Assembly (NCBI GenBank): GCA_023229405.1
Contig: JALNZH010000131.1
Span: 1-9,443 of the forward strand
Direction: 5' to 3'
Source: Bacteroidota bacterium
GTDB taxonomy: Bacteria; Bacteroidota; Ignavibacteria; UBA10030; UBA8401
Length of the DNA stretch: 9,443 bases
A program made the translations under genes and the position numbers. The notes beneath the pieces were generated by a model that ran no database searches, was not told where the DNA came from, and saw only the letters and a program-made list of their open reading frames with translations. Below are positions 1-6,633 of the stretch, one piece after another. How positions within the stretch are numbered: position 1 is the first letter of the stretch; the number at the start of each line of letters is the position of its first letter.

Positions 1-749
1 ATACCAAAACCCATGTGAGGATTCTGCTTGTCTTCCATCATCAACTCATCTTTGGATTGTGCCGTTCCGAGCACGTGATAATATACTTTTTGATATTCGT
101 TCGATGCGGATAGTTTGGAGCCAGTGTCATTCGGTACTGCATACCGATTATAAAAGAAACCGTTCCCTCTCCATGTAATTCCGGTAAACTTTGCCCATTC
201 AATCTTCTCCTTGAGCAATTTTTTTGTCTGAACATCCAGCACATAAATTTCACGCCAGTCCGAACCCGCTTTGGATACCTGATATGCAGCATATTTCCCA
301 TCCTTACTGAACGTGACCCCTTGAAGCGACGTTGTTCCGTCCGTTGAGAGTGTATTAGGATCGAGGAACATTTCCGGCGCTGCGTCTATTGAGCCGCGGA
401 GTATATATAACACACTTTGGTTTTGAAGACCATCGTTTAGATAATAGAACCAGTTTTTCCCCGCCCTGAATGGAGCCGTATATTTTGGATAGTTCATCAA
501 TTTTGTCAGCCGGTCGCGGATTTTATCACGGAACGGGATCTTGTCCAAATAACCGAATGTTACGGCATTCTGACTTTGCACCCACTCCGCTGTTTGGCTG
601 GACCGATCATCTTCCAGCCATCGGTACGGATCGGGAACCGTTGTTCCGAAGTAACGATCTACCGTATCCGTTTTGGCAGTTTTCGGATACTGAAGCTGAG
701 CAAACATGGCGGGTACAATCAAAAGGCAAAAAACCAATGCTGTTTTCAT
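1..749 (-). CDS. Prolyl oligopeptidase family (S9A) serine peptidase, N-terminal part, cut by window edge
   Basis: Only the first 249 or so codons are present; the frame is open to base 1. The protein begins with a signal peptide (basic Lys2, hydrophobic stretch to Ala14, likely cleavage after Ala17 in MFAQ), so export to the periplasm is inferred. After it come the residues DRYFG..VPDPYRWLED (about 31-47), the N-terminal signature of S9A prolyl oligopeptidases, then the start of the beta-propeller domain (for example FSKDGKYAAYQVSKAGSDWREIYVLD). The family cleaves short peptides after proline. The catalytic Ser-Asp-His triad lies in the C-terminal hydrolase domain, outside the window, so activity cannot be judged. 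The ATG at 749 is chosen because AAGGA lies 7-11 bases upstream and the signal peptide starts there. The gene follows the M14 peptidase stop by 14 bases, so the two are probably cotranscribed and act together on extracellular peptides. Confidence 0.9.
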   Translation of the reverse strand, partial: MKTALVFCLLIVPAMFAQLQYPKTAKTDTVDRYFGTTVPDPYRWLEDDRSSQTAEWVQSQNAVTFGYLDKIPFRDKIRDRLTKLMNYPKYTAPFRAGKNWFYYLNDGLQNQSVLYILRGSIDAAPEMFLDPNTLSTDGTTSLQGVTFSKDGKYAAYQVSKAGSDWREIYVLDVQTKKLLKEKIEWAKFTGITWRGNGFFYNRYAVPNDTGSKLSASNEYQKVYYHVLGTAQSKDELMMEDKQNPHMGFG

Positions 750-763
750 TCCTGGTCCTTATA

Positions 764-2332
764 TTAATTGACGATTTTAAGTATTGGATAATATTTTCCG
801 TCGCCGAAATATCGGTCAACAAAATTCCATGCGGCCACCCCGTCTTCGGATTCCGGTTCGAGCAGAGAGAATACAATGCGGGAAAGCGGCTGGTTCAGTT
901 CTACACTATATGAACCGGCAGGAATTGTTTGTTCCAGCGATTCAAATGTTCCATCAAGCGTACGCATTTTGTGTTTCTGGAATTCCCGCTCTCCTTGTTT
1001 GTTTCTTGAGATGACGAAACGCTGCCCAATAACAGTCATCGCTTTATTTACTCTGTCCATATGAACCCCCTGCAGACGGAGCAATGCAATCACATCCATC
1101 AGCGAATCGGGAATGATATACCGTTTGGGTACGAGCGCTTTTTTTGTTGCCCGTGTTCCGTAAAATTCCGCTGTAACAATTTTTTTCAGACTATCTTCGT
1201 TCATCAAAAACATAATCTCACCGCTGTATGGATTCCGATCTTCCTTCACCGCTGCCAGAAGAATTTCCTGCGCCGGATTCGATTCAACCACTTCTGCTCG
1301 TACAGCGAGGGAATCATACTTGTGGATATTTTTTGTGTTTTCATCGGCCTTTGTTACTACCTCTTTAATAGCGATAGAATTTCCATTTACGGCATCGAGA
1401 ATGTTCACAACCAGCGCCTTCGTTGATGCAATTCTCTGCCGGAATGAAATATATGAGTACGATTCGCACAAAATGCCCAACCTGTTCCGCAAGCCGACAT
1501 AATTACTATTAAATCTTGGTTCATGCGCCCAAAAAAAATATCCCGGTTTTCCTGCCGGAGTTTTTTCCAAGTAATCACCGTACCGATGAATCCGCCATTT
1601 TTGTGATTCCATTTTTGCTTCTACGATCGGAAAGAAAACATTCCGTGTGTAATCATCCAACCCTTGATCAATCACCGGATTTAATGCAAAACTATATGTG
1701 ATGTGATATCCATGAAACGACCCGTTCGTTGTATGTAGATCGAGCGTTACATGTGGATCATATTCATTCAACATTCTGACAAACGATAATACTTCCGGCG
1801 ACTCTAGTTTCATATGATCACGATTCAGGTCCAGTCCCTGTGCGTTCGCGCGCTGTCCCATTCCCGCAATTGGTCCATGCTGCCACGGACGATTATGCAG
1901 ACTGATCATATCATTCCCGTCCGCATTTAAGATCGGCACAATCAACAACACCAATCTTCTGCGCCACTCTGTATGTTTGGCGGCCCGTAACTCACGAAGC
2001 AATTCGAGCATCGCTTCCTTCCCTTCCACCTCTCCCGCGTGGATGTTCCCTTGAATATAGACAACAAGTTTTCCCGATTTGCGTATTGTTTCCGGTTGAA
2101 CATCCGGAACATCACCATAAACGATCATCGGAAGACGTTTCCCCTGTGTAGAATAACCGAGCCAGCTTAGTTTCATGGATGCACCGTCAATCTTCAACGC
2201 ATCGATAAAGTCAATCACATCCTGATAACGCGATGTCTCTTCGTAGTTCGTCCGCTCCGGCCTGGTTTGCTGTGCGAACAGACTGAAGGAACATACGGAA
2301 AAGAATAGAACTATTTGTTTTACAATTATCAT
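764..2332 (-). CDS. Secreted M14-family zinc carboxypeptidase
   Basis: A 522-residue protein with a signal peptide (MIIVKQIVLFFSVCSFSLFA, then QQ) and a peptidase M14 domain. Zinc ligands are visible as HAGE (His98, Glu101) and DLH (His200). NADGN (about 136-140) and GLDLNRD (about 166-172) match the conserved substrate-binding motifs of the family, and LCESYSY places the general-base glutamate at Glu290. The C-terminal part after about residue 310 is an additional domain ending in WNFVDRYF...YYPI, a tail seen in large bacterial M14 proteins. The expected role is removal of C-terminal residues from peptides outside the cytoplasm; the substrate is unknown. An in-frame ATG at 2380 overlaps the stop of the upstream gene (TAATG), but it has no ribosome binding site and would put 16 extra residues before the signal peptide. 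The ATG at 2332 has GAAGGA six bases upstream and is preferred. The downstream neighbour is a prolyl oligopeptidase. Confidence 0.92.
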   Translation of the reverse strand: MIIVKQIVLFFSVCSFSLFAQQTRPERTNYEETSRYQDVIDFIDALKIDGASMKLSWLGYSTQGKRLPMIVYGDVPDVQPETIRKSGKLVVYIQGNIHAGEVEGKEAMLELLRELRAAKHTEWRRRLVLLIVPILNADGNDMISLHNRPWQHGPIAGMGQRANAQGLDLNRDHMKLESPEVLSFVRMLNEYDPHVTLDLHTTNGSFHGYHITYSFALNPVIDQGLDDYTRNVFFPIVEAKMESQKWRIHRYGDYLEKTPAGKPGYFFWAHEPRFNSNYVGLRNRLGILCESYSYISFRQRIASTKALVVNILDAVNGNSIAIKEVVTKADENTKNIHKYDSLAVRAEVVESNPAQEILLAAVKEDRNPYSGEIMFLMNEDSLKKIVTAEFYGTRATKKALVPKRYIIPDSLMDVIALLRLQGVHMDRVNKAMTVIGQRFVISRNKQGEREFQKHKMRTLDGTFESLEQTIPAGSYSVELNQPLSRIVFSLLEPESEDGVAAWNFVDRYFGDGKYYPILKIVN

Positions 2333-2338
2333 CGATTT

Positions 2339-2344
2339 TCCTTC
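2339..2344 (-). promoter_or_regulatory. Ribosome binding site that decides the M14 peptidase start
   Basis: On the minus strand GAAGGA sits six bases before the ATG at 2332. The alternative ATG at 2380 has only AT-rich sequence in front of it. This favours the shorter protein, which then starts directly with its signal peptide. Confidence 0.7.
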
Positions 2345-2379
2345 GTTGAATTTGGTGAATGGATATGCGCCAGGAAGCA

Positions 2380-2847
2380 TTATTGTGCCGAAAATAAAAA
2401 CCGGTCCGCTTGAACAATAGACAGATAGTCTTTTGTTGTTAAAATGACGGAATCGGTGAGAGACCCGGCGTTAAATGCAATCTTTTCGTTTTCCAGGATT
2501 GAATGGTCAATATATAATTCAAGAGGTAAAATAGGCTGGCCGAATGGAGGAACGGAGCCAGGCACCAATCCAGTGAGTTCCATCAATTCCTCCTTCGTAG
2601 CAAAACGGATGCTCTTCACACGAAAACGTTCTCTGATCTTTTTTGAATCAACCTTCAGCGAAGCGCTCAATACGAACAACTTGAATACGTTGTCAATTTT
2701 CATGACGATCGCTTTGCCGCCGATTTTCACATCTTCTCCCCGCGCTCTGGCAGATTCTTCGGAGGTAAATGTGGGAGCGTGATGAACGGTCCTGTATTGC
2801 ACCGCGTGTTCATCAAGGAAAGAACATATGGTCAAAAAAAGAGGCAT
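2380..2847 (-). CDS. YbaK/EbsC/ProX-type aminoacyl-tRNA deacylase domain protein
   Basis: A 155-residue single-domain cytoplasmic protein of the YbaK/prolyl-tRNA synthetase-associated domain family, which hydrolyses mischarged aminoacyl-tRNAs. It shows the usual layout: a start with FLDEHAVQYRTVHHAP, then KIGGKAIVMK with a conserved-type lysine at about residue 45, then ATKEELMELTGLVPGSVPPFG with the family's G-S-V-x-P-F-G loop at 97-103. It ends with a strand-rich tail (NAGSLTDSVILTTKDYLSIV). Which tRNA it edits cannot be read from sequence. The start is uncertain: an ATG at 2862 would add MLVVI, but family members normally begin a few residues before the first helix, so 2847 is chosen. Neither start has a clear Shine-Dalgarno sequence. 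The gene is first in a likely operon with the two peptidases (47-base gap to the M14 start); a functional link is not obvious beyond amino acid handling. Confidence 0.85.
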   Translation of the reverse strand: MPLFLTICSFLDEHAVQYRTVHHAPTFTSEESARARGEDVKIGGKAIVMKIDNVFKLFVLSASLKVDSKKIRERFRVKSIRFATKEELMELTGLVPGSVPPFGQPILPLELYIDHSILENEKIAFNAGSLTDSVILTTKDYLSIVQADRFLFSAQ

Positions 2848-2862
2848 AATCACAACGAGCAT

Positions 2863-2973
2863 GTGAAATTGTGTGTCGACATTCTGCTTGCTTCTTGAAC
2901 AAAAAATAGACTTTTTCTACATATCTTACAAAGCAAATTTTTTATACTGAACATCACGAACAAGGAGAGTTCC
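2863..2973. promoter_or_regulatory. Divergent AT-rich promoter region
   Basis: About 110 AT-rich bases separate the minus-strand deacylase gene from the plus-strand P-loop gene, so promoters in both directions are expected here. On the plus strand TATACT at 2943-2948 is a good -10 candidate that would give a leader of about 20 bases; no convincing -35 box lies at the right distance. TTGAAC at 2895-2900 is another weak candidate. For the minus strand I see no clear promoter motif. The assignment is by position more than by motif. Confidence 0.4.
2962..2969 (+). promoter_or_regulatory. Strong ribosome binding site of the P-loop gene
   Basis: AAGGAGAG precedes the ATG at 2974, with a six-base gap counted from AGGAG. 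It is the best Shine-Dalgarno sequence in the window and fixes the start of the plus-strand gene. Confidence 0.8.
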
Positions 2974-3687
2974 ATGAACAAACAACACTTTCCCATTCTT
3001 ATCATCACCGGGAGACCGGCTGCCGGGAAATCAGAAGTCATTGATTTTTTAAAAAAGTGCGACCCCATTGTTCGCCTTGAAAAATTTCACATTGCAAACT
3101 TTGAAGAATTGGATGATTTCTTGTACGTTTGGGAAACATTCGAGCTGGATGATTTGATGACGCAGATGGGAAAGCCGCGTGTATGGAGTGATGAAAAATA
3201 TTGGTTCAAAGACCAATACATTTGGGATCTCTATATGAAACGCCTTGCACTGGACTATCAGAAGAAAGTGATGAAAGATCCGGAGTATCATGCAAAAATG
3301 ACAACACTCGTTGAATTTGCACGAGGCGGTGAGAATGCCATCTACAATGCGTTAACCTTCCTGTCCGATGAAATGTTGAACAACGCATCGTTGTTGTATA
3401 TCAAAGTACCGTATGAAGAATCTGTCCGCAAGAATCGGAAACGCGCCCGTCCCGGTGAGGAAGATTCAATCCTGTACCATTCACTTCCAGATGAAAAGAT
3501 GGAATTTTATTATAAGGCAAACGATTGGGAAAACATTGAAGCGAAGGATCCGCATTTTATTGAAGTGCGCGGGTACAAGATCCCGTATGTGGTATTCGAA
3601 AATATGCCGGAAAAAACACACGACGTAAAGCTGATCGAAATAGAATTGGAGCGTGCCGCCAATGTGTTGTGGAAGATACCAAAGTAA
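2974..3687 (+). CDS. Uncharacterised P-loop NTPase / kinase-like protein
   Basis: A 237-residue soluble protein whose N-terminus is a strand (FPILIIT) followed by a Walker A motif GRPAAGKS at 13-20, as in small nucleotide or metabolite kinases. Further blocks look conserved rather than random. TLVEFARGG (about 111-119) is preceded by hydrophobic residues and could supply the Walker B or substrate-binding acid. LLYIKVPYEESVRKNRKRARP (about 140-160) resembles the arginine-rich lid of P-loop kinases, and SILYHSLPDEKMEFYY plus NDW follows at about 165-185. Many Trp, Tyr and acidic residues lie in 45-95. There is no signal peptide or membrane segment. I do not recognise a named family, so no substrate is proposed; ATP or GTP binding is the only supported function. 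It is the sole plus-strand gene, has its own leader and terminator, and appears to be monocistronic. Confidence 0.88.
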   Translation: MNKQHFPILIITGRPAAGKSEVIDFLKKCDPIVRLEKFHIANFEELDDFLYVWETFELDDLMTQMGKPRVWSDEKYWFKDQYIWDLYMKRLALDYQKKVMKDPEYHAKMTTLVEFARGGENAIYNALTFLSDEMLNNASLLYIKVPYEESVRKNRKRARPGEEDSILYHSLPDEKMEFYYKANDWENIEAKDPHFIEVRGYKIPYVVFENMPEKTHDVKLIEIELERAANVLWKIPK

Positions 3688-3708
3688 AATTTCGGCCGTA
3701 TTCATTAT

Positions 3709-3750
3709 CAGTGAGCCGTTCCCAATGAGGGAAGGCTCACTGTTTTATTT
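3709..3750 (+). terminator. Intrinsic terminator of the P-loop gene
   Basis: Arms CAGTGAGCC (3709-3717) and GGCTCACTG (3734-3742) pair perfectly. The stem continues inward with TTCCC (3719-3723) and GGGAA (3729-3733) around a five-base loop, with one bulged G at 3718. TTTTATTT follows at once. It starts 22 bases after the P-loop stop codon. The U-rich tail exists only in the plus direction, so it is assigned to this gene and not to the convergent MFS gene ending at 3749. Confidence 0.9.
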
Positions 3751-5073
3751 ACACTCCGTGAATCTCCCTGTCATTTCTTTTTACAACCTTCTGGAAGATT
3801 ATTAGCGCAACACCCGCCATAAAACCTATTGCTGCAAAATAATACCAGATATAATGTGCTTTTTCATACGCGGTTGGAAGCAGTTCTTGCGCGACGGTGT
3901 TCGGATCAGGACAGTAGATCGTCAACAGATAACCGGACAATCCAAAACCAAGAAGTGACGCAAGAAACGAATGGAGATGACCAAAGCCCAAATATAATCC
4001 CTCTTCGCCTTTGGGCGCTTGAAGAGAGAAAAATTCAAAGTATCGCGGAGAGATAAAACATTCCGCAAGACCCTGTAAGACGATACCGGCGATCATCATC
4101 ACCGTAATGGGATGCGCGGTAAAGAGTCCAAAAAACGAGATGCTATTTCCGATTGAATGCTGCATTACTGATCCGCTCGCCATCGCCACCGCCGAAAACG
4201 GCATGATGAACATTCCCACCGCCATGGAGGTAATCGCTTTTGCATTCTTCATCAATTGAGTGATAAACACCACCGAGATGACAACAACGAACGGATTCAC
4301 ATTTGCGATCCATTCCGGCGAAGCCCCTTCCCCCACCAAACGCAGCACATATTTCGGCATTGTTGCATACATCTGCTGCTGGATAATCCAAAAACCGGTG
4401 ATGATAATGATCAGCAGTACCAAGCGAACATTCGTAATAACTTTAACGAACGCATGCCACACCTCTGTGAACGATTTTCCCTGTTCGTCTTTTTGCACAG
4501 TTGAACGATAGAAAAAAAACACCGTGATCAGTGCGATCAACGATAATCCCGCTGAATAATAGTTGATCGATTCCACTCCCCATTGCAAGCGCAGTGGATA
4601 CGCGAACGTTTTTCCGAGGAACGATCCGATATTAACCATGCCGTAAAATATTGAATACCCACGAGCCCGAGTTTCTTCGTTTGTATTCTTCGCAACCGTT
4701 CCGGTGATAATGGATTTAATGAATGACCCGCCGATCATCGCCAACACCAGCCCAGGAATAACCGTCGCTTTATACGGAAGAAACCCCAGCGTGAAATAAC
4801 CAATACAGAGGAGCGAAAAAGCGAGCAGAATCGCTTTACGGAATCCAATCGTATCGGCAAGCGCACCGGTGAACGGCGGCAAAAAAACATTCCTGCTGAA
4901 AATGCTCCTGCGATCCATGCAGCCCAGACGTCATCGTATCCAACCACCCGCGAAAGATACAGCGTGATGGAGATGAACATGGCATAATAGGCGGAGCGTT
5001 CAAACAATTCAACAACATTCGCCGTCCAAAACACTTTGGGAAATTTCCATGTTAAATGTGCTGGTGTTGTCAT
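3749..5073 (-). pseudogene. MFS transporter with POT-family features, split by a frameshift
   Basis: Two overlapping minus-strand frames encode one transporter. The first starts at the ATG at 5073, with ANVVELFERSAYYAMF, which resembles the E-x-x-E-R-x-x-Y-Y signature of proton-coupled oligopeptide transporters, and runs through AWIAGAFSAGMF. The second continues from the T7 run at 4881-4887 with LPPFTGALADTIGFRKA (the MFS loop 2-3 motif) to the TAA at 3749. A shift of one base there would restore about 441 residues with some 12 membrane segments, the normal MFS length. FYGMVNIGSFLG and GLAECFISPRYFEFFSLQAPKGEEGLYLGF also look POT-like; the substrate is unproven. Read literally, translation stops at 4735 after 112 residues. 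A sequencing error in the homopolymer, a real null mutation, or productive slippage all fit; everything else in both frames is intact, so decay has not set in. The upstream neighbour is a DMT-like gene 74 bases away. Confidence 0.85.
4881..4887 (-). other. T7 homopolymer at the frameshift point
   Basis: The coding strand reads ATG, seven T, then GCCGCC. In the incoming frame this gives M-F-F-C-R-R; the outgoing frame needs TTG-CCG-CCG. Eight T (M-F-F-L-P-P) or five T (M-F-L-P-P) would make the gene continuous. A ribosome stepping back one base on G-TTT-TTT, or RNA polymerase adding one U, would also do so. Confidence 0.85.
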
Positions 5074-5105
5074 TCAGTTTCCGTTCATTGCCGTGGTTGT
5101 TCAAA

Positions 5106-5139
5106 ACCGAAACCATCTCCATAGCATGGATGGTACGGT
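5106..5139 (-). other. Hairpin between the DMT-like and MFS genes
   Basis: ACCATC (5112-5117) pairs with GATGGT (5129-5134), and after a small internal loop ACCG (5106-5109) pairs with CGGT (5136-5139). In the minus-strand RNA the stem is followed by UUUUG, a weak U-tract. It could be a partial terminator or an RNA-stability hairpin between the two genes. Stem length is modest and chance is possible. Confidence 0.35.
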
Positions 5140-5147
5140 GAGAGTTT

Positions 5148-6245
5148 TTACCCTTTTAATTCAATTTCCTTCGCCAACACCAACTCCTGAGTTCGTTTCT
5201 TTTCCGCGCGGGACAAGAAATATACGGCGATCAAAATAAATCCGAGCGAGATCCAATCTTGAAACTTCGGGAACCTGCCCTGGAAAAGAAAAAATGAGGC
5301 AAGCGTAGCGGTTGTTCCGGCGACCAAAGACGTAAGTCTGTTGACGAGACCGGCGAACGTCGCCGTCCTGCCTTTGAACATAAAAATAAACACCGAGAAG
5401 AATGCGACCATTCCGAATGCCAATCCTGCTATCACACCCCAACCCCATTGCACGTGAGGTTCCGAGATAGACCGTTGAAACATCAGCAATTGCTCGTTTG
5501 AAGTCTGAAACCATTCCGGAGAATGAAACAAAATAAACGCCGCACTCACCATAACAATGGAAGCGGTAATTTGTTCGATGGCAAAAAATCCTTTATTGTC
5601 CAGCTGTATCCCTTTTGCGCGAGTGTTCTTAAAATAGTTCATAATGTAAATGCGGATGGAATAGACGACAATATAACTGCTCAGGATTGAGACCGCTGCG
5701 ACAGAATTGACAAAATCAAAATCGCCTGGCGCTACCCAAAAAATATTCATTGCCGCCGCTAAAAGAGCAAAGACCACTGCGTAATTTTCTTCAGGATAAA
5801 CACTTTTTTTCAGGATCCCCTGGCGGATCTGGATTGCGTCGACAATACGGCTAATGATAATAACGCTTGCACGCATGATCACCATGGCAACCATAACAGA
5901 GATCGGCAGTAAATACATCATTGTCGTCGTCGGAATAACGACCGCCGTGCAGATCCCGGACGGAATGATATAGAGGATTTCCTGAGGCACTTTCATCCCC
6001 ACTATTGACAAGTATCCGTTGGATTTAAGATGATACCAGCGGAGTGCAAGCGCAACGGTGAGAGCGATGGCGTTTCCGCCGAGAGTACTATAGATGAGAT
6101 ACTCAACCTGATTCATTCCCGGAAAACCGGCTGAAGCGCTTCCCGTAAAATATTTTACCGTTACACCGGTGATGACATAAAAGAAAAAATACCCGATTGC
6201 GAGCTGAATAAGACGCCCGGTGCTGCCTTCCGTTGTTTTCAACAT
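5148..6245 (-). CDS. Multi-span membrane protein, DMT/EamA-like transporter
   Basis: A 365-residue integral membrane protein with about ten hydrophobic segments. Examples are LIQLAIGYFFFYVITGVTV near the start, YLIYSTLGGNAIALTVALAL, a long pair around IIPSGICTAVVIPTTTMMYLLPI, and WISLGFILIAVYFLSRAEKK at the end. Two similar halves and the short charged C-terminal tail fit the drug/metabolite transporter fold, but no diagnostic motif is clear and the substrate is unknown. The ATG at 6245 gives a start just before the first membrane segment. An in-frame TTG at 6275 would add ten residues (MVINQYDRHT) and has no better ribosome binding site, so it is not preferred. The MFS transporter follows 74 bases downstream on the same strand and may share its transcript. 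The leader contains interleaved inverted repeats about 100 bases upstream of the start. Confidence 0.75.
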   Translation of the reverse strand: MLKTTEGSTGRLIQLAIGYFFFYVITGVTVKYFTGSASAGFPGMNQVEYLIYSTLGGNAIALTVALALRWYHLKSNGYLSIVGMKVPQEILYIIPSGICTAVVIPTTTMMYLLPISVMVAMVIMRASVIIISRIVDAIQIRQGILKKSVYPEENYAVVFALLAAAMNIFWVAPGDFDFVNSVAAVSILSSYIVVYSIRIYIMNYFKNTRAKGIQLDNKGFFAIEQITASIVMVSAAFILFHSPEWFQTSNEQLLMFQRSISEPHVQWGWGVIAGLAFGMVAFFSVFIFMFKGRTATFAGLVNRLTSLVAGTTATLASFFLFQGRFPKFQDWISLGFILIAVYFLSRAEKKRTQELVLAKEIELKG

Positions 6246-6345
6246 AGTGTGCCTATCGTATTGATTGATCACCAAGTGAATGAAATCTAATGCGAATGCC
6301 GAGATTCGAAGTACCGAATTTTTTCTTCCCTCTTCGTCGAATTCT

Positions 6346-6377
6346 ACAGCCGGTCAAATCGGCTGTAAAAATTTGAC
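6346..6377. repeat. Interleaved inverted repeats (pseudoknot-like or operator)
   Basis: ACAGCCG (6346-6352) pairs with CGGCTGT (6360-6366). The seven bases between them, GTCAAAT (6353-6359), are perfectly complementary to ATTTGAC (6371-6377), four A further on. The two 7-bp stems therefore cross, the topology of an H-type pseudoknot, or else exclude each other as two alternative hairpins. One linker is zero bases, so full pairing of both stems would be strained. It lies about 100 bases upstream of the DMT-like start. There is no U-tract after it in either direction, so it is not a plain terminator. Confidence 0.6.
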
Positions 6378-6488
6378 TATTTGCCGCATTAGAGTGGAGA
6401 AGTAGGTACGGAGAATTGGAGAAAAAAGAAAGTAAAGAAATTGAGGATAACAGAGCGGATGGCGTGTCTGATAAAATTACGAATTTGT

Positions 6489-6499
6489 TGTCAATTATA
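6489..6499 (-). promoter_or_regulatory. Candidate promoter hexamers upstream of the transporter genes
   Basis: On the minus strand an exact TATAAT (6499-6494) is followed with one base of overlap by an exact TTGACA (6494-6489). They cannot belong to the same promoter. TATAAT as a -10 lacks a good -35, and TTGACA as a -35 has only TATCAG at 15 bases. If TATAAT is used, the DMT-gene leader would be about 240 bases and would include the interleaved repeats. Confidence 0.25.
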
Positions 6500-6582
6500 C
6501 TGCTGGGTAGAAACCGAAATGAATTTGAATACTGCTTTGCGAAAGGTTCTTAAGAGATCGTTGGTCGCGGTTTAGGAACGTC

Positions 6583-6623
6583 CGGCGGATCATTCATCTC
6601 CTTGGGAGACGAATGATCCACCG
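6583..6623 (-). terminator. Long hairpin behind asd, paired best in minus-strand RNA
   Basis: Arms 6587-6601 and 6605-6619 form a 15-bp stem with a three-base loop, and 6583-6586 with 6620-6623 extend it to 19 bp. The plus strand has two C/A mismatches (6596/6610 and 6586/6620). In minus-strand RNA both become G-U pairs, so the stem is uninterrupted. That asymmetry supports a role in the asd transcript, 11 bases past its stop. No U-tract follows, so it may be a 3'-end protector or a U-poor terminator. Confidence 0.6.
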
Positions 6624-6633
6624 AATTAGAGTG

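Larger units (their letters stand above)
6246..6633. other. 388-base gene-free stretch between asd and the DMT-like gene
   Basis: No ORF here looks like a gene. The stretch contains, from left to right, the DMT-gene leader, interleaved inverted repeats (6346-6377), a purine-rich tract on the plus strand (about 6411-6455), a promoter-like pair of hexamers (6489-6499), and a long hairpin (6583-6623) behind asd. It therefore serves as the end of the lysine-gene transcript and the control region of the transporter genes. Confidence 0.6.

Noticed and set aside
470..913. 147-residue open frame on the plus strand
   Set aside because: It runs antisense across the junction of the prolyl oligopeptidase and M14 genes, both of which carry clear family motifs; the translated protein shows no domain or plausible start context.
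1861..2330. T9SS-type sorting signal on the M14 peptidase
   Set aside because: The C-terminus (YYPILKIVN) belongs to the M14 protein's own terminal domain pattern and lacks the usual sorting-domain motifs.
2332..2380. TAATG-coupled start of the M14 peptidase at 2380
   Set aside because: The stop-start overlap is tempting, but there is no ribosome binding site there and it would place 16 non-signal residues ahead of a good signal peptide that has its own GAAGGA.
2444..2782. 112-residue plus-strand open frame
   Set aside because: Antisense to the YbaK-type gene, whose conserved GSVPPFG loop lies on the other strand; no recognisable features.
3709..3742. Bidirectional terminator shared with the MFS gene
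   Set aside because: The stem is symmetric, but the minus-strand RNA has no U-run after the hairpin, so termination from the MFS side is not supported.
6346..6377. preQ1 riboswitch
   Set aside because: The small-pseudoknot shape is similar, but the loop and A-rich tail do not match the class consensus, and the neighbouring gene shows no link to queuosine. Kept only as an unclassified structure.
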